From a bacterium (GTDB taxonomy: Bacteria; Planctomycetota; Planctomycetia; Gemmatales; Gemmataceae): 42,657 nucleotides of DNA. Numbering within the stretch: position 1 is the first letter of the stretch; each line of letters opens with the position of its first letter. Under the pieces are notes generated by a model, which was given only the letters and a program-made list of their open reading frames with translations, ran no database searches and was not told the DNA's origin. Location: contig JAFKFQ010000384.1 in the NCBI GenBank assembly GCA_017308215.1, forward strand, positions 1 through 42,657. Direction: 5' to 3'. Shown in pieces: positions 1 through 7,285 of the stretch. The position numbers and the translations under genes are program-made.

Positions 1-22
1 GAATCCAAGCCATTTTCCCCCA

Positions 23-1261
23 TTAGAATTCCGCGGGTTGCCGCTGGTTCTGCAAGCCCACCACTGCCTGATAGATCCGCCCCAACCAGCCGTTGCCCTG
101 TTGTTGAAGTTCAAGTTGTCGTTTGCGTTCGGCCTCTTGTCCCTGCTGGAACCGGTTCGATTCCCGGAAGTTGATTTCCCCCGCCGTGCCCGCGACGATG
201 GCCGTGTTGGGCTTGTACTGCTGGTTGAGTTGCTGGCGGAGGCCGATCAACTGGCGGAGGCGGGCAATCTGCCCCTCGTCGATCCCCTTCTTGATGAACT
301 CTTCGAGCTGTTGTTCCTCGGCGGACTTCTTGGCGAGCAAGCCCAGTTCTTCGGAGAGCCGCCGAATCGTGTCGGCGGCGTCCTCGCCCGCCTTGCGGGT
401 CTCCGCCAAGTCCTTCGCCATGCTGGCTTCCGCGATGGCCCGACTTGCCGCCCGCACCATGTTCCCGTTCAGCCCGTACCGCTCTTGGAGCTGGATCAAC
501 CGTGCCATTTCGGAGGACACGCCACGGGCGGCGGCGGCCTGTCCTTCCATGTCCCGGACGAACTGACGGACCGCGGCCACGGCCTCCGGGTTGGTCTCCG
601 GGTTCCGAATCCGCCGCATCTCCCGTTGCACTTCCTCTTGTTGCTTCTTCAGACCTTCAAGAGAAGACTTGGCGGCGTCCGCCTGCGCCTTGATCCCGTT
701 CACGGTGGTCTCGTGGGTGCCGGTGATCCACCGCGCCCAGTTCGTCAAGGAGAAGTTGGAATCCAGCCCTTCGAGCTGTTGCTCTAACCCCTTCAGCCGT
801 GCCGTGGCGGCCTCGACGTTAAAGTCAATCCCGCGGGCTTCGCTGGCGATTTGCCGCATCCCCGCCGCGGTCCCGGCCACGTCCTTCAACGTGTTGATCC
901 ACTCGCGGGAAACCGCGACGTTCTGGTTGACCCGCTCGAACCACTTCTTGTTCAACTCGGCGCCGTACTCCAGCTCCTTGTTCACGTCCTTGAGCGGGCC
1001 GTAGGCGTCCCAGAGGGACTTGCCCAGCGCGGCCACGGCGGCGACCGCGGCACCGATCGCCCCGGCCTTCGCGCCTGACGCGATAATGGACGTGCCGCCG
1101 AACGCGGCCCCGATCTGTTCGTTGGCCGAACTGTTGAAGGTCTTCGCCAGCTCCGACCCGGCCTTCTTGGTGTCGGCGGCGCTCTTCTTCCAACCCTTGT
1201 CAAGTGCCGTGGCATCAAGACTGAGGGCGATACTACCTTTGGCCGCGCTTTGTCCTGCCAT
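23..1261 (-). CDS. Phage tail tape measure protein (short)
   Basis: This 412-aa protein is rich in Ala, Lys, Gln and Glu and mostly helical, with an Ala/Gly hydrophobic stretch at residues 52-80 and likely coiled coil at about 190-330. That composition, and its place directly after the tail tube and G/GT chaperone genes, mark it as the tape measure, which sets tail length and leaves with the DNA. By the general rule of roughly 1.5 A per residue it would give a tail near 60 nm, short for a siphophage. The ATG is preceded by GAGGAAGG and lies inside the end of the GT reading frame (29-bp overlap). The stop is 23 bases from the window edge, so the next tail genes are not visible. Identification rests on context more than on a family motif. 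Confidence 0.75.
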   Translation of the reverse strand: MAGQSAAKGSIALSLDATALDKGWKKSAADTKKAGSELAKTFNSSANEQIGAAFGGTSIIASGAKAGAIGAAVAAVAALGKSLWDAYGPLKDVNKELEYGAELNKKWFERVNQNVAVSREWINTLKDVAGTAAGMRQIASEARGIDFNVEAATARLKGLEQQLEGLDSNFSLTNWARWITGTHETTVNGIKAQADAAKSSLEGLKKQQEEVQREMRRIRNPETNPEAVAAVRQFVRDMEGQAAAARGVSSEMARLIQLQERYGLNGNMVRAASRAIAEASMAKDLAETRKAGEDAADTIRRLSEELGLLAKKSAEEQQLEEFIKKGIDEGQIARLRQLIGLRQQLNQQYKPNTAIVAGTAGEINFRESNRFQQGQEAERKRQLELQQQGNGWLGRIYQAVVGLQNQRQPAEF

Positions 1262-1466
1262 GTGCCTTCCTCATTGCTTCGACCCACCCGAGTAACACGG
1301 CCCTGCCGCCCTCGCCCCACTTCAGCGGGCGCGGGGCGTCCCGGGTCATGGAGGCGATCAGGCCGAAGTAGTCTTCGGCGGACATCCGCCGCACGTCCTC
1401 CGGGAGTGCCCGGAGCTCCACGCACACCCGGTAAAAGGTGCTGAGCTCCGGTGACTCCCTTAGTCT
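1233..1466 (-). CDS. Tail assembly chaperone, frameshift extension (T part of GT)
   Basis: This frame is open from the A7 run at 1466-1472 to its stop at 1233 and is entered by a -1 slip from the upstream chaperone gene. Read that way it adds about 77 residues, giving a product of about 186 aa against 110 aa without the slip. A GTG at 1427 could start a separate 64-aa protein, but no good ribosome binding site precedes it. In lambda-like phages the G protein and the longer GT protein coat the tape measure and recruit the tail tube. The position between tail tube and tape measure, with overlap into the tape measure start, fits this exactly. The extension has a conserved-looking centre (WGEGG near residue 38 of the 64-aa part). 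Confidence 0.7.
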   Translation of the reverse strand, partial: RLRESPELSTFYRVCVELRALPEDVRRMSAEDYFGLIASMTRDAPRPLKWGEGGRAVLLGWVEAMRKAHGRTKRGQR

Positions 1467-1792
1467 TTTTTTGCGTCGTCGAGGGCGTCCCCGGTCATGT
1501 AGTTCAGCCGCGAGGCTTCCCGCCCGAGTCGGTCAACCACCCGGGCGTTCTTGCCCGCCAAGACGGCGTAGTCCTTGTTCGTGAAGACGGGGTTGCCCCG
1601 CTCGTCACACAAACAGCTCAACAGGACGTACACGGGGAACCGCCCCGCGTTGTCCTCGTTGAGCTGGCTTATGAGCGTATTGCGCTCGTCTACGCTCAGT
1701 TGGCGGAGGTAGACGGTACAGTTCCACTCGGGCACTTCCACGGGCGCCACCTTGCGGTCGTCGGCCCGTTCGATCAGATCTCTAAGACTCAT
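1460..1792 (-). CDS. Tail assembly chaperone (G protein)
   Basis: This 110-aa acidic protein follows the tail tube gene by 9 bp and precedes the tape measure, the fixed place of the G chaperone in lambda/HK97-type tails. It has no obvious domain but has the size and charge of the family, and an N-terminal half resembling other siphophage chaperones (MSLRDLIERAD, then a beta-rich stretch around residues 15-40). Its 3' end carries the A7 slippery site that yields the longer GT form. The ATG start follows a weak AGGAAA ribosome binding site. The function is inferred from position and from the frameshift. Confidence 0.7.
   Translation of the reverse strand: MSLRDLIERADDRKVAPVEVPEWNCTVYLRQLSVDERNTLISQLNEDNAGRFPVYVLLSCLCDERGNPVFTNKDYAVLAGKNARVVDRLGREASRLNYMTGDALDDAKKD
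1466..1472 (-). promoter_or_regulatory. Programmed -1 frameshift site (A AAA AAA G)
   Basis: On the minus strand the last codons of the 110-aa chaperone read GCA AAA AAA GAC TAA. The heptamer A AAA AAA is a classic slippery sequence and lies two codons before the stop. After a -1 slip the frame continues without a stop through 1233. I checked the joined frame codon by codon from 1466 to 1422, and it runs straight into the downstream frame. Confidence 0.75.
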
Positions 1793-1801
1793 GGTTTTCC
1801 T

Positions 1802-2200
1802 TTACGATACAACCGGAACGCCGGTCATCTTCACGGTGCCGGTAATCGTCATCTCTTCGTCAGCCCCGCCGACGGTCACATCAAGGGCGCTCAGGAACCC
1901 GTCACAGGTCACCGCCACGTCGTCCCCCGTGGGGGCGGTGACCCGCCACCCGAGTACGTCCCGGATCAACCCTTGAAGGGCGGTGTAAGTGTTCTCACTG
2001 AAGGCACAGGTAAACGTGATGGTGCCGGGGTCGATCATGCCGGGCATGAAGGTCTTGCCGTAGTCGGTCACCCCGAGGTGGGTTGTATCGATCTGTGAAA
2101 TGCTGAACTGAGGGAAGTTGACCGACTTCAGCCGATCGATTTCGGCCCAGCCGGACCCACTTTCGTATTCAAGTTTGGTTAATACAGACAGGATGGACAT
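1802..2200 (-). CDS. Phage major tail tube protein
   Basis: This 132-aa protein is beta-rich, with the alternating pattern of tail tube subunits: an early segment around residues 25-45 (SVNFPQFSISQIDTTHLG), a central FxCAFSENTY-type strand, and a C-terminal TITGTVKMTG strand. Tube proteins of this class polymerise as hexameric rings on the tape measure. It lies between the tail completion gene and the chaperone gene. The start is well supported: GGAGG lies 3 bases before the ATG. A stem-loop at 2207-2227 shares two bases with that binding site, so initiation may be moderated. Confidence 0.75.
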   Translation of the reverse strand: MSILSVLTKLEYESGSGWAEIDRLKSVNFPQFSISQIDTTHLGVTDYGKTFMPGMIDPGTITFTCAFSENTYTALQGLIRDVLGWRVTAPTGDDVAVTCDGFLSALDVTVGGADEEMTITGTVKMTGVPVVS

Positions 2201-2206
2201 TGGCCT

Positions 2207-2227
2207 CCGCAGGGATAATTCCTGCGG
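2207..2227. promoter_or_regulatory. Stem-loop overlapping tail tube ribosome binding site
   Basis: CCGCAGG and CCTGCGG form a perfect 7-bp stem around a 7-base AT-rich loop. On the mRNA the 3' arm ends inside the GGAGG of the tail tube gene. It could dampen initiation or act as a processing or pause signal; no U-tract follows. Confidence 0.5.
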
Positions 2228-2245
2228 TATCTATGGCTCGGGCCA

Positions 2246-2737
2246 TTAGTTCTTCAACATTTCCTCTATCACTTGCTTCAGCTTCGCGGCGGCCCGCTGC
2301 TCGAACTGGTTCTTGGACTGTCGCAGCGCCGCGGGGAGGTAGTGGCGGGGCCGGGCGCGTTTCGTGCCCGCGTCAACAAGGTGTTGGTACTTGGCGGGGC
2401 GGTCGTACTGGGTCTCCACCCGTCCCGTCTTCGTGTTCAGCTTCTTCACGATCGTCTTCTTGCCGGACCTGTTCTTGGTCTTCTTCGCCCGCTTGAACTT
2501 GCTCCCGGCGCCCACGACAGCCGTCCACCGCAAGCCCTTCTCGTAGGACCGCACCACAATGATTGTGGCCTTAGCCAAAAGCCCTTCGTCCCGCGGCGCC
2601 GTGGCAATCACGGCCTGTTTGACGGGACTGGCGCCGGCGTTCAGGGCGATCCTTAAAGCACGGTTCCGCAGTCCCGCCGACACCCGGTTGACGGTCGTGA
2701 CGGGATCAACGGTCCACGTGAACTTCGCCTTAATCAC
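2246..2737 (-). CDS. HK97 gp10-like tail completion protein
   Basis: This 163-aa basic protein has the HK97-gp10_like layout: an N-terminal helix with NRVSAGLRNRALR, a middle segment with APRDEGLLAKA (residues about 46-56), and a C-terminal HLVDAGTKRARPRHYLPAAL motif, which is the most recognisable part of the family. These proteins sit at the neck or upper tail and help join head and tail. It starts at a GTG (2737) and overlaps the end of the head closure gene by 8 bp. An insert rich in Lys (residues about 77-105) is longer than usual. In most relatives a DUF3168 tail-terminator gene follows; here the tail tube follows directly. Confidence 0.75.
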   Translation of the reverse strand: MIKAKFTWTVDPVTTVNRVSAGLRNRALRIALNAGASPVKQAVIATAPRDEGLLAKATIIVVRSYEKGLRWTAVVGAGSKFKRAKKTKNRSGKKTIVKKLNTKTGRVETQYDRPAKYQHLVDAGTKRARPRHYLPAALRQSKNQFEQRAAAKLKQVIEEMLKN

Positions 2738-3077
2738 TGTCCACCTCGGTGTAGTCCACCAGCTCGTCTTCGGCGGTCACGTCGAGGATCGTTTCGAGGT
2801 TCCCGTACCGCTTGCCCACGATCTCCCACGTCCGCCCGTTGCTGTCCCGAACCTTGTCGGTGGTGTTGATCGTGGGGTAAGACCTTAAGTAAATGGTGCC
2901 GTCCACGCCGGTGCTCATGCCGCCCTTGACGGGGGTGCGGTGTGAGTTCTCTTCTTCGACCCGGCACCACAGGTAGTGGGCGGGCGTGAAATCCTCGATG
3001 GCTTCCCCGATGTTGTTCGTGACGACAGTTCGTAGAAGAACCTGAACCCGGTTCGGATAATCGCCAGCTCGTCCCAT
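2730..3077 (-). CDS. Phage head closure / head-tail adaptor protein
   Basis: This 115-aa protein fits the SPP1 gp16 / head-tail joining family. It opens with a PNRVQVLLRT strand, has a middle segment on the tested type of trait (TIYLRSYPTINTTDKV) and a TWEIVGKRYG segment, the usual 'x-I-x-G-x-x-Y' end of the small beta barrel. It would plug the connector and give the tail its docking surface. It lies 9 bp after the connector gene and overlaps the next gene by 8 bp (GTGATTAA), which suggests translational coupling. Confidence 0.7.
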   Translation of the reverse strand: MGRAGDYPNRVQVLLRTVVTNNIGEAIEDFTPAHYLWCRVEEENSHRTPVKGGMSTGVDGTIYLRSYPTINTTDKVRDSNGRTWEIVGKRYGNLETILDVTAEDELVDYTEVDSD

Positions 3078-3086
3078 ATTCCTCCC

Positions 3087-3680
3087 TTAACTCAGTCCGG
3101 TGTGCCAGAGGTTGCAGAGCCGCAAGAACGGGGGCGGGATGTCCACCCCGGTGTCTTCGTCGCCCCGGTGCTCGTAGAAGTGGGCGGCCAACAGGAACAA
3201 CCCGGTCTTCACGGAGTCGGGGACCGCTTCGGCCTCCCATCCCGCCTCGAAGTCCACCGCGACCGGGCGGGGCCGGTAGGACGACAGGGCGGGGAACCCG
3301 CCCCCCTTGTGCCACACCAGCGCCGGTATCCCGGTGGTGTCCGTGCCGTAGTCGCCCGCGTCGAGGGTCTGAACCTCGTCGGCGGTGTCGTAGTACCGGA
3401 CTTCGCTGATCTCCGTGACCGCCGCCCGCTCCAGCCGCATCGGGTTCCGCCACCCGCACGCCCACGTCGGGCTGTACTGGGTGAACCCGGTGGCGAGGAC
3501 GACCCGGCCCGCGGTGTGCAGCTCGAACAAGTCGATGGACGTTCCGAGGTACTGGAGCAACATCGTGTCTTCGGCGTCGCCCTCTTGGTAGCGCACGTGC
3601 TGTTTGAAGAACTCCACGAGGTCCGCCAGCCACGCGGACACGTCGGGGGCGGTTCTGACTTCGATCGAGTATGGCGTCAT
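3087..3680 (-). CDS. Head-tail connector protein (HK97 gp6 / phiE125 gp8 type)
   Basis: The product is a helical neck protein of 197 aa from the ATG at 3680 (MTPYS...), or 206 aa from the ATG at 3707. A conserved C-terminal region, VPDSVKTGLFLLAAHFYEHRGDE, with shape 'P-x-x-V-K-x-A-x-L-L-L-A-A-H-F-Y-E-x-R', is typical of the phiE125 gp8/gp6 family. It forms the ring under the portal. Neither ATG has a Shine-Dalgarno sequence; the two ATGs sit at the two feet of one hairpin and are in frame, 27 bases apart. A terminator separates this gene from the capsid gene upstream, so it is probably less transcribed than the capsid. Confidence 0.75.
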   Translation of the reverse strand: MTPYSIEVRTAPDVSAWLADLVEFFKQHVRYQEGDAEDTMLLQYLGTSIDLFELHTAGRVVLATGFTQYSPTWACGWRNPMRLERAAVTEISEVRYYDTADEVQTLDAGDYGTDTTGIPALVWHKGGGFPALSSYRPRPVAVDFEAGWEAEAVPDSVKTGLFLLAAHFYEHRGDEDTGVDIPPPFLRLCNLWHTGLS

Positions 3681-3706
3681 GCGGGTATGTAGTGTTGATA
3701 CCCGCA
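3680..3706 (-). promoter_or_regulatory. Hairpin closing on the connector start codon
   Basis: TGCGGGTAT (3680-3688) pairs perfectly with ATACCCGCA (3698-3706) around a 9-base loop. On the mRNA the A of the AUG at 3680 is the closing base of the stem, and another in-frame AUG begins at the other foot (3707). No ribosome binding site is visible. The same arrangement occurs at 10274 and 11958. Confidence 0.6.
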
Positions 3707-3714
3707 TAAACGAA

Positions 3715-3742
3715 CACGGCCCACGATGGTCCGCGGGCCGTG
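3715..3742. other. Stem-loop in connector leader
   Basis: CACGGCCC and GGGCCGTG form a perfect 8-bp stem with a 12-base loop in the 225-bp gap between the connector and capsid genes. No U-tract follows on either strand, so it is more likely part of a structured leader than a terminator. Confidence 0.4.
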
Positions 3743-3824
3743 CCGATCATAGGTACTAAAGGAGAATGACACCATCACAACGAGTGAATGGGCAATCGTC
3801 TTATCTATGCACGTCGAACGCAAA

Positions 3825-3855
3825 ACCCCGCGGCGTATGGGCTTCGCCGCGGGGT
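3825..3855 (-). terminator. Intrinsic terminator after the capsid gene
   Basis: An 11-bp perfect GC-rich stem (ACCCCGCGGCG / CGCCGCGGGGT) with a 9-base loop is followed on the minus strand by TTTTGC. It lies 78 bp past the capsid stop. It should end or reduce transcription before the connector and tail genes, giving more capsid than connector. Confidence 0.65.
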
Positions 3856-3932
3856 CGTATTGGGTGCGGGTGTTTCATTCCGGGAGACGTAAGCCCTGTC
3901 CAGAGCTCTCCTCTGGCACCATGCCCGCGTGT

Positions 3933-5222
3933 TTAGCTGTCGTCTCTGGTCAGGGATTGGAACGCGGCGCTGTCGCCCGTCAGGGCGCCACCGAACCGCA
4001 TCATCCCGGCCCACGCGATGTGGGAGAAGAACTTCTCGTCGAACCGCTGGAAGATCTGGTTGTTCACGACGACCAGCGTGTAGTGGTTCGGGTTGAAGAA
4101 CAGGACTTGGTTGTCCGGCATGTACGCCGATACCACCCACGTGTTGCCGAACAGCGTGTCGAACTGCTGGTCCGCAATCACGGCCTTGTCGAAGTAGCTG
4201 CGCTCATTGCCGTCCTTCAGTTCGCGGCGGACCGCGGACTTGGTGGTGGCGTTCGACAGGAAGATCGACCCCGGGCGGTAGTAGTCCGGGACCGCATCCC
4301 ACAGCCCTTCGAGGGCGTCAAGATCCCACGCGGCCACGTCGTCCAGTGCGGTGCAGACCGCGAGCAAGCCCTCGACCCCGGTCACGCCGTTGCCGCTGCC
4401 GTTGATGACATCCGAGTCCATCTTCCGCGCCATCCCCTTCGTCGAGGCGGCGGCGATCTTGGATTCGAGGTCGAACGGGCTGTCCTGCAACATCTCGTGC
4501 GTGACTTTTTGATAGCCGGTCGTGATCGTCTTGGGCTGGATCTCCTTCCGCCCGGACGCGATGTTCGTTTCCGGGATGGTCGGAGACAGCTCCGTACCCG
4601 CGGTCGCCGTGATGTCGGTGGCGATCAGGGACGTGTCGTTCAGGTCGAAGTAATACCGCTCGCGCCCGTTGTCGAGGCTGTCGGTCTTGAGGAACCCCAG
4701 AAGTGGGTTCTCATAGGTCAGGTACTCGAACACCTGATCGGAGTATGTCTTGTAGCTGGCCCACTCGGAGCCGGTGCCGCTGCCGCCCGTGCTGAGGACG
4801 GTACGCTGCTTGAAGTTGATCCGGCGCGGGTCGAACGGGACGGTCGCAAAGTTGCGGTGCGGGTCGAACCCGCAAGCCCGCATCCGCTCCACCGCCTCCG
4901 GGGTGCGGTTGCCGTGCAACCAGTGGCCGATGGCCCGACCGAGCTTGCCCTCGTCGCTGTGCTTCGGGGACGAGACGTAGACGGGAAGGGTCCGCTGAAC
5001 CTTGTCCTCGCCCGCCTTGAGCTTGACGTACCGCTCGTTGGCGCTGGCCGCAACCTCTTCGGTCTTGGCGGCTTCGAGTTGGGCGACCAGCTCCTCTAGC
5101 CTCGCGGCCTCTTCGGGGGTCAAGCCCGCTTCGCTCTCGGCCTTCGCCTTGAGCTGTTCGATTTCTGCTTCGATGGCGGCGACATCCGCCCTTACCTCTT
5201 CGAGTGATCTGATCTTGGGCAT
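3933..5222 (-). CDS. Major capsid protein, HK97 fold
   Basis: This 429-aa phage capsid subunit has a coiled-coil scaffold-like delta domain at residues 1-65 (EVRADVAAIEAEIEQLKAKA), expected to be cut off by the neighbouring protease. The HK97 body starts near residue 130 with the TGGSGTGSEWASYKTYSD region. Typical family segments include the ETNIASGRKEIQPKTITTGYQKVTHEML stretch (about 218-245) and a C-terminal FLPDN-like AYMPDNQVLFFNPNHYTL segment. The start is strong: GGAGG lies 5 bases before the ATG. It lies 46 bp after the protease gene and is followed by a terminator. GC content is visibly below that of the host genes. Confidence 0.93.
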   Translation of the reverse strand: MPKIRSLEEVRADVAAIEAEIEQLKAKAESEAGLTPEEAARLEELVAQLEAAKTEEVAASANERYVKLKAGEDKVQRTLPVYVSSPKHSDEGKLGRAIGHWLHGNRTPEAVERMRACGFDPHRNFATVPFDPRRINFKQRTVLSTGGSGTGSEWASYKTYSDQVFEYLTYENPLLGFLKTDSLDNGRERYYFDLNDTSLIATDITATAGTELSPTIPETNIASGRKEIQPKTITTGYQKVTHEMLQDSPFDLESKIAAASTKGMARKMDSDVINGSGNGVTGVEGLLAVCTALDDVAAWDLDALEGLWDAVPDYYRPGSIFLSNATTKSAVRRELKDGNERSYFDKAVIADQQFDTLFGNTWVVSAYMPDNQVLFFNPNHYTLVVVNNQIFQRFDEKFFSHIAWAGMMRFGGALTGDSAAFQSLTRDDS

Positions 5223-5268
5223 CTGCCTCCGTAAGTGGTTTCAAGAAACTCAAACTATGTATGGTCCG

Positions 5269-5811
5269 TCACTTCATTTTTGCGAGCCGGTAGCGGGCAA
5301 GAAGGTAGCGGACGTGCGTGTCGTTCGACTTGGCTCTGAGGTGTACCGTGCCGTGCGTCTGGGGGTAGGCCGGGGTCGCCGTCAGGCAAACATCGTGAAG
5401 GCTGACCGCCACCCGCTCGACCACCCCGTTAGCGGTCCGGTTGACCCGTGGGACGAACAGGAACGAACACCCGTCGAGCTCCCCCGACTCGACCCGGGCG
5501 CTCACGGTGGCGTCGGTCAGCCACGTCGAGACGAACAAGCCGCGGGGGTCTTCTTGCAGGAGAAGGGAACCGTCCGACCGCTTGGCGTAGGGGTGCTCCG
5601 TGTCGTGCTCGATGTCGAACACGACTTCAACCGACGGGTCGGCGAGGGAGTCCGTGAACGCCCCCGGCCTGATGACTTCGGTGTAGGTGACCGCCCGCCC
5701 CTGTTCGTCGAGCTCGTTGATGACGGTTTCAACATCAAACAGGCAAGCGTAGAACGATAGGCGGTTACCTTCGTATCGGTATTTAAACGGCGAGTGTCGG
5801 CGTAGGTGCAT
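5269..5811 (-). CDS. HK97-family prohead protease (S78)
   Basis: This 180-aa maturation protease cuts the capsid delta domain and itself during head assembly. Visible family marks are the RPGAF segment (48-52), a DIEHD motif with likely catalytic His69, GCSFLF with likely nucleophile Ser116, and CLTATPAYPQT (142-152). The length is usual. The start ATG follows GGAGG by 3 bases (GGAGGCCGATG) and lies inside the end of the portal gene (29-bp overlap), which supports coupled translation. The capsid gene follows. Confidence 0.9.
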   Translation of the reverse strand: MHLRRHSPFKYRYEGNRLSFYACLFDVETVINELDEQGRAVTYTEVIRPGAFTDSLADPSVEVVFDIEHDTEHPYAKRSDGSLLLQEDPRGLFVSTWLTDATVSARVESGELDGCSFLFVPRVNRTANGVVERVAVSLHDVCLTATPAYPQTHGTVHLRAKSNDTHVRYLLARYRLAKMK

Positions 5812-7276
5812 CGGCCTCCGTGACGGGTGCGGGTTCTGGGGTTGGTTCGGCGAGGAGCGGGGCGAAGATCTCGGCGAGGCGGTCCGGGGGCAGGTTCGGG
5901 AACGCGGCCTTAACCACGGCCTGCGCCGTCGCCACGGGCATGTTCCCGGCCTCCACCGCGGCCACGATTTCCATCACGGCCTTCAGTTCCTCAAGGGAGA
6001 GTTCCGGCCCGACTTCGACCGGGGCGGCGTCCCCGCCCGTGTCCTCGCCCGCCTGCTCCGGCCCCTGATTGAGCGGGAACAGCGGGGTGTCTAGGCCGGG
6101 GATGTCGGGCAGGTTCTTCCACCGGCGGACTTCCTGCCGCGTGTAGACGCCCGCCTGAATGTACGCCGTGTCGATCTGGGACTGTTGGGCCGGGTCGCCC
6201 CGCAACAGGGCGTCCACAAGGAACTCGCAATAGGTATCCGACCCGACGCCGAACAACTTGTCGTTCACGGCCAACTCGATCTTGTCCAAGAGGGGCGCGA
6301 CACTGCGGGAGTAGAACGCGGCCCGGTCGGCGTCGAGCGTCGAGTAGTGGTAGCTGGCGGTGTCCCCGAGGTCTCCGGGGGAACACCCGAACCACCGGGC
6401 GATGTCGGCCACGCTGGTTGACAGTGCCTCGATGATCTTGGCTTCTTCGGCGGTCGTGTCGCTGAACGGTTCCCACTTGCCCCCGCTCGACAGCCACAGG
6501 GTTTTGCCCCGGTTCGCCACGCCCGCGTGAATGTCCGTCACCTTCTTTGCCAGCTCGTTCGCGGGTTCGGGCTGGACCGTGCCCGGCCACGAGATGTAAC
6601 CGGACGGGCGGACGGCGTTCGTGAAGAACGCGGTGCCCGCGGTCTGAACCTGACTGTGCAGGGCGAGGGACTGGGCGGCGAACGAGACGAGCGACAGCCC
6701 CCGGTACGAACACGGGTCGGGGTAGTTCATCACGTGAATCATGTTCCGGCCCGGGACGATCTCCCGTCCGCCCGTCGTGTGAACTAGGTATTTCAGCTCG
6801 AACGTCTTCCCGATCTGGGCGTCTGCCACTTCCACGAGGCGCACGCCTTCGACCGACGAATACGGGACGGGCAGGATCATGGCGGGGGCGCCGCCTTCGC
6901 CCGTCCCCTTGCGGATGATCTGGGCGAAGAACTCGCCCCGTAGGAACAGATCCCGGATGGCGTGCTCCCAGAACACCGCCCGCGACATGGCGGGGTTCGG
7001 CTTCGCGTGCAACAGGTAGTAGGCCGGGTTCGACTTGTCCCGCTCCCGGCCCGCCTCGCCGTCCTTGTAGGTGACGAGCGGCAGGGAACCGACGGTCCGC
7101 TGGTACAGGCGGAGGGCGGCGTAGAAGGGCGAGAGGGCGAGGGCGCCGTTAGCGGTCACCTCGTTCGGCCACGGGACCGCCCCGCCTGCGATCTTGAGAA
7201 AGTAGTCTTCGGGCAGGGCGTCCAGCGGGTAGGACACCCGGTTCCGGCCTAGCATTCTCTTAAGGAAGTTGAACAT
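5783..7276 (-). CDS. Phage portal protein, HK97 family
   Basis: This 497-aa protein forms the dodecameric ring at the packaging vertex. Family features run in order: LALSPFYAALRLYQRTVGSLPL (residues about 45-67), the HAKPNPAMSRAVFWE segment, HVMNYPDPCSYRGLSLV in the middle, and a WFGCSPGDLGDTASYHYSTLDADRAAFYSRSVAPLL region near 290-325, which is very typical. The last 80 residues are Pro/Glu/Ala-rich and variable. It follows the large terminase by 9 bp. A weak stem (GCGGT/ACCGC, 7279-7299) spans the terminase stop just before the start. Confidence 0.92.
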   Translation of the reverse strand: MFNFLKRMLGRNRVSYPLDALPEDYFLKIAGGAVPWPNEVTANGALALSPFYAALRLYQRTVGSLPLVTYKDGEAGRERDKSNPAYYLLHAKPNPAMSRAVFWEHAIRDLFLRGEFFAQIIRKGTGEGGAPAMILPVPYSSVEGVRLVEVADAQIGKTFELKYLVHTTGGREIVPGRNMIHVMNYPDPCSYRGLSLVSFAAQSLALHSQVQTAGTAFFTNAVRPSGYISWPGTVQPEPANELAKKVTDIHAGVANRGKTLWLSSGGKWEPFSDTTAEEAKIIEALSTSVADIARWFGCSPGDLGDTASYHYSTLDADRAAFYSRSVAPLLDKIELAVNDKLFGVGSDTYCEFLVDALLRGDPAQQSQIDTAYIQAGVYTRQEVRRWKNLPDIPGLDTPLFPLNQGPEQAGEDTGGDAAPVEVGPELSLEELKAVMEIVAAVEAGNMPVATAQAVVKAAFPNLPPDRLAEIFAPLLAEPTPEPAPVTEADAPTPTLAV

Positions 7277-7285
7277 ACGCGGTAT

